Assembly: GCA_036768485.1 (NCBI GenBank)
Contig: JAVLUZ010000645.1
Location: 1 to 64,000 of the forward strand
Reading direction: 5' to 3'
Length of the DNA: 64,000 bases
DNA from: Mermis nigrescens
Lineage: Eukaryota > Nematoda > Enoplea > Mermithida > Mermithidae
The notes under the pieces are model-generated. The model saw only the letters and a program-made list of their open reading frames with translations, ran no database searches and was not told the DNA's origin. Positions 34,135 to 45,149 of this stretch are shown piece by piece. Every line of letters begins with the position of its first letter. Within the stretch, counting starts at the first letter, position 1. The translations under genes were made by a program, and so were the position numbers.

Positions 34135-34334
34135 CACACGTATGCGTGGGGGAGTATGGGGGGATATGCAACCCCAGAATTGAATTTTTCGCAATTTTTT
34201 TGATGCCAATGAATAGTGCTCGATGAGAAACGTTGAAAAATTGTGTTTTTCTCGCCATACCACCATTTTTAAGACAATTTTATGACCTTTGAAAAATTTT
34301 GCACCCACCAGAGTTTTGGTGCTGCCCACCTATG
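34135..34334 (+). mobile_element. G-run hAT-like MITE, copy 10
   Basis: Starts CACACGTATGCGTGGGGG and ends GCTGCCCACCTATG. The Mutator-like element sits at its left edge (its duplicated GTCCACACG overlaps the first six bases). No 8-bp duplication was found for the pair 32960/34334. Confidence 0.8.
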
Positions 34335-35002
34335 GTCTAAACTACCTATTGCTTGTACCGTCGCACAACCAGACATGTATAGGTACAGTACTTACTAGTG
34401 ATGATACGGGTATCCGGATGCTTTTAGGATTCAAAAGTTTGAATTTTTACTACTTGGATCTAGAAACGACTATTTAGGCATTCTATAATGCGAAGCAGAT
34501 CTAATCATTAATTTTGTATCTGAAAATGTGACAATAAAAAAGTCTTCACGAACAAAACGATTTTCACGCAAATAAATGTTCTAAGAGATAATGACATGAT
34601 TAATGCGCTGATGATAAGAAACTGATGAAAATGAGGATGAAGGCGCAGGCAAGCAGCTGGGGCCTGGAGGACTAGAGAACCAGTCCCCCAAAATTTTGGA
34701 ACCAGTACTTATTATAAGAAACAGAAAATTATTTAAGCGCACTTGAAGGATTATGAGGATCAAGTTTAGGGCATTTTATAGCTATGTATAGTCCGTTTCG
34801 AAATTATTTTGACTTTTCACAGTACATAATGTAATTCGAAAGCAGTAAAAATTTAGCTAATCGGCTTCAGGCCTTTCATCCAGTTGGCTTTCGTTTATTG
34901 CACATTATTTGGCTCTTAACCTTGCACTCAGGCATGCTAGGTCAGTTTTACTCTTAGGAGCTGTGAAAAATACCTTCATATATAGCGCGCGAGGAGTGGA
35001 AC

Positions 35003-35214
35003 CATAGGTGGACAGCACCAAAATTCTAGGGGTGCAAGTTTTTTAAAGGTCAAAAAATGGCCTAAAAATGGTATGGCGAAAAAAACATCATTTTTCAACG
35101 TTTCTCATCGAACAATATCCATAGGCATCAAAAAATCGCGGAAAAAATTCAAAAATTGAATTCTGGGGGTATTCGGCCTTCTGGGGGATGCGTTACCCCC
35201 TACGCCCACGTATG
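35003..35214 (-). mobile_element. G-run hAT-like MITE, copy 11
   Basis: 212 bp with perfect 8-bp duplications AGTGGAAC (34995-35002 and 35215-35222). The ends are CATAGGTGGAC and GCCCACGTATG. Confidence 0.92.
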
Positions 35215-35278
35215 AGTGGAACTCCGTATTTCTCGCTTTAAAGTGAGCGGTAAGCACACATGGAATGGGGGTGTACAC

Positions 35279-35510
35279 CACACCTGGGCGTGAGGGGCAT
35301 GCAACCCCCCCCCCGAGAAACCAAAATACTCCCCCGGAATTCAATTTTTGGAATTTTTTGTTGTTTTTTCGCAATTTTTTGATGCCAATGGATAGTGTTC
35401 AATGAGAAACATTGAAAAATGGTGTTTTTTTCGTCATACCACCATTTTAAGGCCATTTTTTGACATTTTAAAAATCTTGCACCCCAGAATTTCGGTACCG
35501 CCCACCTATG
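35279..35510 (+). mobile_element. G-run hAT-like MITE, copy 12
   Basis: 232 bp, ends CACACCTGGGC and GCCCACCTATG. The flanks GTGTACAC and GTGTATGT agree over the first five bases only. Confidence 0.8.
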
Positions 35511-36282
35511 GTGTATGTACACCCCCTCTAGAAGTTTAACCCCTCGCAGATTACTGTAGACCCCTTTCAGAATTCTATTTTTAGTAACATTTTTGGCAAT
35601 TTCACCCTCTCCAGAATTTGCTTACTGCCCATATATGGTTTTAACGCCGCTAGACCACGAGGAAAGCGGCGGCGAAGTTCAAGATGTTACATATGTAGTT
35701 CAGCGCACAATTAGTGTATCAGTTATACATGATCTGTTTCATTTAACTTTGCAGTTTTCCTTTGAATTTAATCCGCACAAACCTGGCTACAAAAGTGGTT
35801 TAAACTTTTGATGCAGTTTTAACATTAGCAGGCATCTCACCATAACTCGATATACTGTAGAGAAACACTACTATGCTGTTAGTTTAAGACACTTTTGTAG
35901 GCATTTAAAATTTTTTTCAAAAACCCCAGTTTAATGAAACGGACTATAATGCGAGAGGCGGGTTTTGAGGAACTTCTCTTTGCCAATTGGCTGAATTGTG
36001 AATGCATTCGAATCACCTTACTGTAAAAAGACTTCAAAGTATTTTAACACAGACTACAATAAGCTCAAAATTTTAAGGTGCTTCGCGTCGGGTTTGTTCT
36101 TGCATAATTATTCTGTATTCCAAGGATCCCAAATTTGCGCAAAATATTCGAGTGTCAAAATTTTCTAGCGCTCCGCCCAGAAATATTTGTTTTCTGTAAC
36201 CTATTGCATTTTAGACATGTAAGTACATACTTACCTACCTGAACTGAGTACCTACCTATGTATGTACAGTCAAGAACACAAG

Positions 36283-36450
36283 TAACGTTGTTCAAGCGCC
36301 CGTCCAACAGGCACCTGACAGTCAAAGTGACAGGCGCCACACAGGCAATTTTCCCTTGACGCACGTGTTTACCAATAAAAATTTCGGCCAAACCACAAGC
36401 AGGTCACAGGCGCTTGTTGCCTGTCGTGCCTGCGCATTAGCAACGTTACT
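36283..36450. repeat. Small inverted-repeat element
   Basis: AAGTAACGTTG at the left and CAACGTTACT at the right enclose about 150 bp rich in CAGGC/GCCTG motifs, some in inverted pairs (CAAGCGCC and GGCGCTTG). It abuts the next MITE. Probably a decayed MITE. Confidence 0.5.
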
Positions 36451-36703
36451 AGAATTCGTTCCATTCAAAACGGTCCATTTTTACTTTACGGCTTATTACT
36501 GTAGCAGTATATTTACGGGTTAGATTATTGCGGCAGTCCTTTAGATGCGTCACATGTTAAGCAGAGCACATTAAACGTCAATAAGAAGAGTTTAAAGCAA
36601 CCAGCTGTTACGAGAGCATAACTGAAGATGTCATTTGTGTATCGAAAATCTGCTACAGTAATGAGACTTCAGCGAAAAACGGGCTGTTTGGAATGGAACA
36701 GAC
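36450..36703 (+). mobile_element. TATAGTC-family MITE (TTCCATTC subtype)
   Basis: It begins TAGAATTCGTTCCATTCAAA and ends TTTGGAATGGAACAGAC, inverted repeats of about 20 bp. The body is collinear with 56362-56616 (TTACGGCTTATTACTGTAGC, GAAGAGTTTAAAGCAACCA). Non-coding. Confidence 0.8.
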
Positions 36704-36729
36704 AAGCTTGAATGAAATGCTGTGAAATC

Positions 36730-37090
36730 ATTAGTGTGGCTGTTTAGACGACCCGCTTGCAATGCTTACGAATAAGATCTTATAGAAATGCTTGTTAGTT
36801 TTCGTGCAAGTGCTGTACCTTTTGCTTATCATGTGCTTACTTGCCAACTTACAGGAAAACGTAATTCTTACAAGCAAACTTACAAGAAATTTTGAATCTT
36901 ATTGAAATGCTTGTAAGACCTTGCTTATCCGAATCTTACAAGAATTTCTATCTTTCTTGCGAGCATACTTATAATTTTGCTTGCACGTGCTTGCCCTACA
37001 ACCAGTTCTACAAGATCCCAGCTGACTGCTTATAAAAACGTGCAAGCATCTTATAAGTATATTCTTGCATGTGCTTAGAAGCACATGCTG
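36730..37090. repeat. CTTRYAAG-rich block 1
   Basis: Dense in CTTGTAAG, CTTACAAG, CTTATAAG and TTGCTTGC words in both orientations, giving many short palindromes, without a fixed repeat unit. A similar block lies at 55190-55560. Function unknown. Confidence 0.6.
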
Positions 37091-37354
37091 ATCAAAAAAG
37101 TTTTGGCAGCCGGTCTTAGTTACAGTGCACTGAGCACAACCACCAAATACAAATCTACATCTGCATTATTGTGCAATATGCTCCAAGTCAGGCATGCGTG
37201 CGCTGCTTGATAATCGTGATATTTTGAATTTACTTAATATGAACTTGAAACATAATCTTCACGGGTTTAATAGCAAAGAGAAGTGCTTATAAGCAAGTAT
37301 AAGATTTTTTTAAATTGCCCAAAATTTGACAATATCAACTTGGTTGTGCATAAT

Positions 37355-38589
37355 TGAAAACGTAGAGCGAACCCTACATTTACGGGCTTACTTACGCCCG
37401 AAAAACATAAGCTTACGCACTCGCACTGGGGGTAATCGCCCTTTTTAGGGGGTCGATCACCAACCGGCAACTCGGGGTAAGTGGCCCGGCCTATCAAGAT
37501 AGCCCGGCCCTCTACGCACGCACCTAGTGAAACTTACTTACTTATGTAACCTCTTGAGATTAAGTACCTAAATAATGTAAGTTCCCCGGAAACCTAATTG
37601 AGGGCTCAAAAAGAGATTATTATTTAACTTGTTTTGGGACTGAATTCCGGTGCTTGAAAATATTGAGGGTTCCTAAGTAAAGTGTAGCACAAGGACAGAA
37701 TTCAACAGCACGGAAATTCAACCGAGCCCAACATCATTAATTAAATAATTAATTTTTACAATATTTTTGGACAGAATATTGTGAAGCAATAAAAAATGCG
37801 ACAGCATGAAGATTGCATGCTGCCGACTGTCGTGTTACGCTAATCGGTTAAAATAAACAATGTATTTAACAGAGGGCGCAAAGCCCCGCCAAAGGCATAC
37901 AAATAATGCCAAATTGGCGCACAAATAAAATAACAAAATGCGCAAGGGCGAAAGAAACTTGCCCACTACGCGACAAAAACATGACAAGATTTCTGCAGCC
38001 ACGCAGGGAAAAAGGGGCACAGCACAGATGGGCTGGCGAAAAAGCTGAGTAGGAAGACTTTTGAAAATCGTACGAACTTGTAATAATGCCGAAAACTGCG
38101 CTCGCACGCAGTTTTAAACGAGACACAAAAAGAGGTGTAGACAGACGAACAAAGAAACGCGGAATGGATCTACGAGAATAACAATAGGCCTATGGGCAAA
38201 GCTTATGGTAAAAGAATGTACAAACGAGATAGGCACAAATATGAGACACGCACACATATGACTTTAAGTACACGTAAGATATGATAGCACACGTACCAAT
38301 TCGTACTCAAGTCACATTAAGCCCGAGTGCCCATTTTCCTATCCCGGATTTTTATTGAAAATATGTATGGGAAAGGAAATGAAGATATGGTAATTTTGGA
38401 GGGAAGGTGGTCCCGGGCGACACACTATAGCGTTGCGTTTAGCGGTCGCGTACGTGCGTATGGAAATTGAGCACGAAAATGCACATCTGGGCTAAACAGT
38501 CATGGGAATGTAGGTACAACATAGCGCAAAACAAATATAATTTCGCGTTGAACCAACGCGGCAAAACAGGGTGTAGAGCGATCTCTATA
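37355..38589 (-). repeat. Gypsy 3' LTR
   Basis: 1,235 bp, collinear with 52253-53488, with scattered substitutions and a few small indels. In element sense it should begin TGTAGAGATCG. Here the first G is A (TATAGAG). A short G-run (GGGGGA, 38591-38596 on the complementary strand) just outside is the likely polypurine tract. Confidence 0.9.
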
Positions 38590-38738
38590 ATCCCCCGGAT
38601 ATCGAGAAAAATTTGCACACAACACACAAATTTTTACGCGCAACAAAGTTTGTGTGCAAACTTTTTGCGCGAACACGGCCACGGCGTGGAGTCGGGCGAT
38701 TATCGATTCGTGTCAGCAGATCAAAGTGGGATGCTGAC

Positions 38739-40880
38739 CAGTGATCGACCGGGTACCCGGGCCCGGACCGGGCCCGGCCGGTCATAGCAGGCCCAAGCCT
38801 AGGCCCGGCTGAAAACCACCGGGCCTCAAATAATTATCATTAATATTTTAGACGTTTACTATTTCAGCTGTTGTCCATATTTCTTATGAATTTGCTAGCC
38901 TGTGATTCTATTTAAATCCATTTGCCTTACTTCTGCCCACCTGCTCATTATCATATACTTGTCAACTTCATATGTGCATTCATCTTCTATACAACAATTC
39001 GATCAGAGGCGTAGCCAGGATTTTGGTTCGGGGGCATACACAAAAATTTTTTTTAAGACTAATTTTGCATTGAATGTTAGTAACGTTATGTACCTATAAT
39101 AAAACTGAGTTTTTCGACCTTTAGTAGAGTAGCCTAGCTAATTTATGGGTTTCTGACAATTAGAAATACAAAAATGTTAATTAGCGCGAAAAGCCAAAAA
39201 TTGTTGAAATTTTTACCGTTTTCATGTAGAATTTACGGTCTTTTAATTGACAAACAGTTCGGAAATCATAAGAGGCGCAAAGCACCAAGGAATTTAGTAA
39301 TCTTTTACTGTCCTCAACATTTTGTAGCCTGTGAATACTAATATTCTGTGATATTTTGCCTGATTCAGGCTATTAAACGCAATACTGAAGCTTTACAAAA
39401 AGAAAGAACAATAACCAGCAGCGCCATGCGCCGGAAAATTTTGACGTTCTAGCTCTTTAAACACAATTTATACCGCTTAAATCATACAGAACAGACAAAT
39501 TAATTTCGGCGAACCCTTTTTCCTTTTCGTCCTCCCAAAAATCTCGCTGCACATGTACAACGAGATTTTACGGCGGGGGGGGCTGCGGTGGCGCGCTCAA
39601 TTGCCCCCTAGAATGTTAAATATCATCGCTAAAATTTTAATGTTAAATATCATCGCTAAAATTTTCGCAAAATCGGCCAAATCTCGGTTCTAAATTAAGC
39701 CCAAAACACCTAAAATTGATGAAGTCCTACATTGTACAAGATTTCTGAGCTGAAATGCGCTTTTCGACCTCTGCTAAGTATAGAGCGCAGCAAAGAGTTC
39801 TGCCAATAAGATATAAAAAAGATGTATCAATGACAATTTTGTTCTTATTGTTTTCAGGCCCAATTGTGGCCTTCTTATTAACAAGGTATACTTCAGAAAA
39901 CAGAAACAGAAAATGCGCAGAAACATAAGAAAATTTGGCCATTCCTTTCATTTAAAATAGGATTATGTGTCCTGTCCTTGTAAAGAAAGACAAACAAAGC
40001 AGAGAATAGACAAACTGGAACACAATCATTTTCGCACATTTACTCTTATGCTCAACAAGCATGCGCAGTTTCATTCAACGAACAAATAGAGCAATAAACC
40101 ACTGAAATGATGTGAATTGATCGATTATTTTAGCTAATTTAAGCTTTTGAACTCATTGGATCTATATAACAATAAATATAACAAAGACTCGGCGCTAAGC
40201 GCCGGAAAATTTTTGACGTTTTTGCCTTTTTGAATTCAATTTTCTGGACACAATTATTACACTCGAAAAATCTACAAAATTTCTGAAAAATTTCGGGGGG
40301 GGGCATGTGCCCCCAATGTCCCCTGGCTACGCCTATGGCTTCAATACGTGTCCTATCCTATACACTACACAATTTCAAATGACGTCACTGTACGCTAAAG
40401 CTTGAGTTCTAAAATCCAAACAGCACTTCTTCTATCCGACCATATCATAGTCGCTGTTATGTCTGAATGCATAAATTTAATGCTCAATTTCCTTTAAATA
40501 TCAACATGAAACCTTGTGCTTTTTCAAACCGTGTTCAGTTGCACGTGCATTTTAATAATGGCTTTGCGCGCTATTGTATTAAAAACTTTGTTCTTGCTTG
40601 AATAATGCTACCAAAATCCTTGCTAACTACTTAATTTATTTTTAGAAAGATTGAATAATTAACAGAGCTTAGAATTCAAAAATCTTCTTGACACAGCAGT
40701 AAGCCTTGCGTTTGACAAATAACAAATGCAAAATCGGTCTAAATATGTATATTATGCATAACATTATATAGGAAGCAAGGCATGTTGTTAGTATATAAGC
40801 CCAGGCCCGGGCCTGGTACCAAGCCCGGCAGCAAAGCCCGGGCCCGGGCCCGGATTTTTTTCGAGCCCGGTCGATCACTG
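38739..40880. mobile_element. hAT-like element with (CCCGGGCC)-type ends
   Basis: Perfect 8-bp duplications ATGCTGAC (38731-38738 and 40881-40888). The ends CAGTGATCGACCGGG and CCCGGTCGATCACTG are perfect inverted repeats, each followed inward by CCCGGGCCCGG-type repeats. 2,142 bp without a transposase frame. It is inserted just inside the Gypsy 3' LTR and carries a nested element. Confidence 0.95.
39004..40337. mobile_element. hAT-like element, CAGAGGCGTAGCCAGG family
   Basis: The ends CAGAGGCGTAGCCAGG and CCTGGCTACGCCTATG are inverted repeats with two mismatches, bordered inward by G-runs. GCGCC hairpin variants occur inside (39425 and 40190). The flanks AATTCGAT and GCTTCAAT agree at only 5 of 8 positions, so the duplication is doubtful. 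Nested in 38739-40880. Confidence 0.65.
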
Positions 40881-41390
40881 ATGCTGACACATTTTTATGC
40901 ACGAAACATATGCATGAAAATGTACGAGATAACATACAACATACGGAATGACTGTTTGCCCAGGACCCGGAGAATTTTGAATTAAAAGTAATTTATGATA
41001 GGAGGGCAGGTCACTCGGCTTAATTAGTATTGAGTACAAAAGGCTCAAATTATGGACAAATTGAGAACACATATGGACAAGGACAATAAATGAATCAAAG
41101 ACAGACAAATGCAATGAAATAACAAATATGTTTTTGGAAAAAATCAGAAAAGTATACATCGTAATAAAAATATACATGGAAATAATGAATAATAGAGATA
41201 TGTAAAAAAGATTGTTAGAAAAATGTCCTAAAGTGGAGAGATAAATTTAGTGTGGCTGCAGGAAAATTAACTAGTAAGAGTAAAATTACGGAAAAAACGA
41301 TTAAAACGAATTAAACAAAAAAAATTAACGCACTGCTGGCGGTCGGTACGTCATCCTGGCACAGCAAAATCAAAATGATAAGCAAATAGT

Positions 41391-42014
41391 TCAGAAGCGG
41401 CGATCCGGTTGATCGCGAGGCAATGACGACTGAGCAGTACGACGACCGTCAGTTGTGTGCAAAATATTTGGCATAACGGGTGACGTGGATTGGGCGCGGC
41501 TGTTTCCTCGCAACGGAATAGGCGTAAAATGCGGCGCGGCGATATGCTGCTGGGCAGGATAACAATCCTGCGATTGCGTGCACACCAAAACGCGTGGCAC
41601 GGATACAGACATCAGGGCTGCGCGATGCGGCGCAGCAGAATCGCGATGATGATGATTGTCTAAGCGCAACGGACGTGGAATAATACGGCTGGAAGCAGAC
41701 AGTTGGGCCGACGGTTCAGCAGAAGTTTGCAAAGCCGCTCGCTTGGCTCTGGCGGCACGACGTAACTGATGACTATGTTAGACACGATTATAATGACACT
41801 GACGAGAAGTAAGACGTTTGATAGGTTGTGACGAATTGTGCGGCTGACAAACCGTAGATGTAATGGCAAAATTGGTAGTACAACGAATATGATATGATTG
41901 TGGCGTTTCCTCAATAGCCTGCTTAGACCTACGGTCGCGTTGCTCTTGTTCCATGCGACGACGACGTAAAGCAATTTGACCTTCAATAGATAAATTGATG
42001 GTGCATCGACACAT
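41391..42014 (-). pseudogene. Gypsy 3' region, frame-broken coding-like stretch
   Basis: Overlapping open frames (42014-41778, 41986-41660 and 41732-41391) alternate, suggesting one basic protein broken by indels. The readable pieces are rich in Arg, His, Ser and Pro (for example RRRRMEQEQRDRRSKQ). No domain recognised. It may be the C-terminal part of the extra ORF region or a separate small ORF. Confidence 0.35.
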
Positions 42015-42120
42015 TTTTAGGGGCGGCTCTTCCGCTTGAGTCGCAGACGCGTCTCGGTTGCTTTGTCGATTGCAAATTTCTTCTAACGCGGCTGGGAGTT
42101 ACTTCCAAGAAACCTTGGAT

Positions 42121-42531
42121 TCATTGACATGCGGCATAGTGTGGAAAAACAAGTGGACAGCTGATTGGCGGGTCTGTGCGCGATCGAATTAGCTGAATTT
42201 GCTTATGCGCTGTGTACAAATCTGTAGTTGTCTCAATAATTTCAGGAAACTCGACAAAAACTTCTCTCGGAAACGGATTGAGAACTCTTTCCACAAAAAT
42301 TGATCTAAGCATTTGTCAAAGTTGTTCGACCATGCGCCAAGCGATTCGAGGTTCTTGATACCAGAATTGGAATCTTAAAAACCGATTGTCGAGAAATTGA
42401 AGAAGCATTGGCGTGGACATGAAAGTCGTAGATTGAAAAGACGGAATGAAATGGAAAGTTGACTTGTATTCTTCAAAAAATTCATTTATTGAGCTGAAAA
42501 CATCAGTTATTTGGCGAATTGTTAAGGCCAA
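42121..42531 (-). pseudogene. Gypsy ORF3, C-terminal pieces
   Basis: Two adjacent open pieces (42531-42316 and 42312-42121) separated by one stop in the same frame look like a continuation of the extra ORF after a frameshift near 42600. Composition is aromatic- and Phe-rich (INEFFEEYKSTFHFIPSF). No known domain. Confidence 0.4.
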
Positions 42532-42664
42532 AGGAGCATGAAGGTCGGGCGGAGTCGTAAGACAATGCGGAAAAAATTCCGATGGAATTGTGTAGTTAGC
42601 TCAACGCTCGACTTGAGGCGGTTCTAGCAACCTTGGATGATTAGCTACAAACTCTAAACCAACT

Positions 42665-44554
42665 TCATAGACCATTGGACCTGGTCGTGACGTAGAATTG
42701 AGTTAGACAAAAAGTTGAATCATTGTAGAAAGGATGCGGATGTTGCGTGAATTCGCTGAGAAACGGAATTGGCAAAGCTGGTCGAATTTCGATAGACATA
42801 CTTGGTGTCGGATGCTGACCAGTAAGCACAACTCGAGGCAACGTTTGTTGCCCGTCTGCTTGATATACATTGTTGAACCTTGTGAACAGCTCTGCGATAT
42901 GGCTGTTTTCGAATTCGATAAGACTATCAAGAAACGTATTGGCGAATTCTTGTCCTAAAGCGTTGACGAGATGAGCTCTGAAATCTTCAGTGTATGCATG
43001 AGCGGCATATTTGGCTGCCTGGCTCACAAGTGAATCTTGACTTTGAGCAAATATTTGCACTTGTTGCTGGTTCAGCGACAGTGGCGCACATCCTTGAGTT
43101 TCTTCGTGATATTCGTCCACAACCTCTAAATCTTTGAAAAATCTTTCGTGGACAGCTTGAGCAAATTCATCTTCCAATTTTCGAATATGATCGCTTTTCT
43201 CTTTCGTTTTGCCTTCAGGCACGATCAGATATTTGTAACTGCTAGCCGGCTGATCTTGCATCATCATTTCTTCTTCAGCTGTGATTACTGGCTGAGATGT
43301 TTGCGCCAATTCCGCTACATCTGCGATTGGACTTTTGGAAGTTTCGTCGACAACTTCAAAAACTTTCTCATCATAGTCGAGGGCTTCTTCCTCATTTTCG
43401 TAGACTTTATTCGGATATTTCGGCTCTGTATCTGGCCGTGAGATGGAAGTTGGCACACTTGTGCACTGATCATCGTTGGTAGATGGAGGTGCAGAGACGA
43501 AAGGAGTTTGGGACAAAGATGCACTCGATTCTTGCGACGCTTCTGGTGCTAACGTGAAAGCTGGTTGCACCATTTCGATATCTGATTCATTATCATCTTC
43601 CTCATATTCCTCTGCGCTTTCATTGAAGCTAGAGTTAGAATGTCTATGATCTCGTTTTCCTTTTTTGAATCCTTCAGCCTTTTCTTTCTTTTTGTGTTCC
43701 TCAATATCTCTGCATTTGATTCTCTCGGCAAGCTCTGCTTTAGATTTAGCAGGCAGTGAGCCGGCTTGAGCCAATGGCAAATCAAATTTTCGATCCTTTT
43801 CAACTTTTTGATTTCCGGACATTCCATCTCCGGCGAATCGCTCTCTATTAGTCGGAGCCGTTAGAGCGATATATGAGCAATCAACTGCATGACGCACTAT
43901 CAAAAGATACAGATCCAGAGCACCGAGTGGGTTGGTGATTAGATATTGGACCATTCGGTCTGGCAACGGAGTTTGATTCCAAGCTTGACCTACTGCCATT
44001 CTGGCTGATTGGCGAATTTGGAGATTGAACATATACTGTAAAAGCGTTTAAAGACAATGATTTCCCGGAGTGGTAGCCACAGCTCTGGTGAAATTATTTG
44101 CGAGTGGAAGCGTATCAATTATATGAGCCTCGAACACATTGCGTTCGAATAGCTTGCAGTGCCTCTGACGCTGACGGCGAGACTGTTGATAGTGCTCCCA
44201 AGCAAAAAGACAAGTCACATACACATGAAAGTATGCAATGCAATCGTTATCTGATCCGTGGCAAGCTAGGGCAACATCGGATAGTCGTATGGTGAGCAAC
44301 TCATGTAAGCCAAAAGGCGAAAGTGGGAACTGTGCGACCTCCCATACAAAAACATGACCACGGACTGTTGCGATCTGAATGAAATGGACAAACGGACCGT
44401 TTGAATCATGATGCGTGGCGCTTATGGCCCGATACTGATCATCCCATTGGGAATAAGGCATATAGACGCGATCTTTGACAAACTCTGAGTCGAAGCCAAA
44501 AAGAAAATGACCATTTAAGGCATTCATCGGCGCAAGAATAGCGACGAAGTGCAT
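42665..44554 (-). pseudogene. Gypsy ORF3: DEDD-type 3'-5' exonuclease-like domain plus acidic/basic tail
   Basis: One frame broken by a single TAA between 44048 and 44032. The first part matches the WRN/DEDD exonuclease layout. Motif I is GFDSE (residues 20-24 of the 44554 frame), followed by a strand FIQIATVRGHVFVWEV, then PFGLHELL. Motif II lies around HGSDND (residues 99-104). After the stop comes WNQTPLPDRMVQYLITN, where the motif III pattern Y-x3-D has Asn (N34) instead of Asp. The rest is charged and low in complexity (KKKEKAEGFKKGKRDHRH; acidic SAEEYEEDDNESD). Such enzymes trim 3' ends of DNA or RNA. A role in reverse transcription or target processing is inference. With the missing Asp and the stop, this copy is probably inactive. 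Confidence 0.6.
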
Positions 44555-45138
44555 ATGACTCTGTGGGCGAATCTACAAAAACTACACGAATATCGTTGGC
44601 TGGGACATATGGCGCAGTCAGTGCCGCTCTGCCAAAATGCTCAAAATACCAATGACGTTGAGCCATGATACGACAATAATGCTGAGGTTCAGCACGTGGG
44701 CTTACTGGCGCTATATCGGCAATGAAGCTGGCACGCCAAACAAATGGAGACTCTTGACCCGTAGGTCCTAAGCATAGCTGCAAGCGTGCAGCTGCCGCAT
44801 GCAAGGCTATGAGGAATTCTTTGACATTGGAAGGGGTGTGGCCGTTGCAATTGAACTCTGGACGGTTGTTATCATGTTTTCAGGCAGTTGGTCGGACATA
44901 ATTGAGTAAAATAGGGTTCTGAAAAAGGGTAAACGTTATCTAGGGGAACCGCATGATTTGACTTAGACATAACGAGTAAACGGATGGGAACGCATTCCTT
45001 TTTATGGCGTTTGCTAGCCGGTAATTCAGAAAAATCTATGACTATCCCAGGGCAAACGGGGCGACGTGGGACCTGAACTAACACGATATTGCCTGGAATA
45101 TATGCGCGTTTCTCCGAAATTAAATCGGAAAACGGCAA
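44439..45138 (-). pseudogene. Gypsy ORF3, N-terminal pieces
   Basis: Open pieces 45138-44872 and 44804-44439 lie between the integrase end and the exonuclease motifs, in shifted frames. The first (88 codons, PGNIVLVQVPRRPVCPGIVI) looks like a small beta-rich domain. The second runs into the exonuclease frame near 44555. The breaks look like indels in one longer ORF. Confidence 0.45.
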
Positions 45139-45149
45139 TTTTGGCGATT

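Larger units (their letters stand above)
34787..35948. mobile_element. TATAGTC-family element containing two G-run MITEs
   Basis: TATAGTCCGTTTC at the left is mirrored by GAAACGGACTATA at 35936-35948, with TA at each edge. The two MITEs at 35003-35214 and 35279-35510 and a CCCC-run segment (35515-35640) were inserted later. Without them it is a few hundred bp of non-coding sequence. Confidence 0.7.

Noticed and set aside
37835..38126. Small conserved ORFs repeated at 37.8-38.1 kb and 52.7-53.0 kb
   Set aside because: They are duplicated only because both lie in the two LTRs. There is no independent evidence of coding.
41660..41986. Hydrophobic 108-codon frame as a membrane protein
   Set aside because: It overlaps other open pieces in different frames within a decayed Gypsy region. 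The hydrophobic stretch is probably the wrong frame of an Arg/His-rich sequence.
42665..44032. Envelope gene for the Gypsy element
   Set aside because: The extra ORF has no signal peptide, no transmembrane segment and no cysteine pattern of a fusion protein. The readable motifs are exonuclease-like and the rest is charged and low in complexity.
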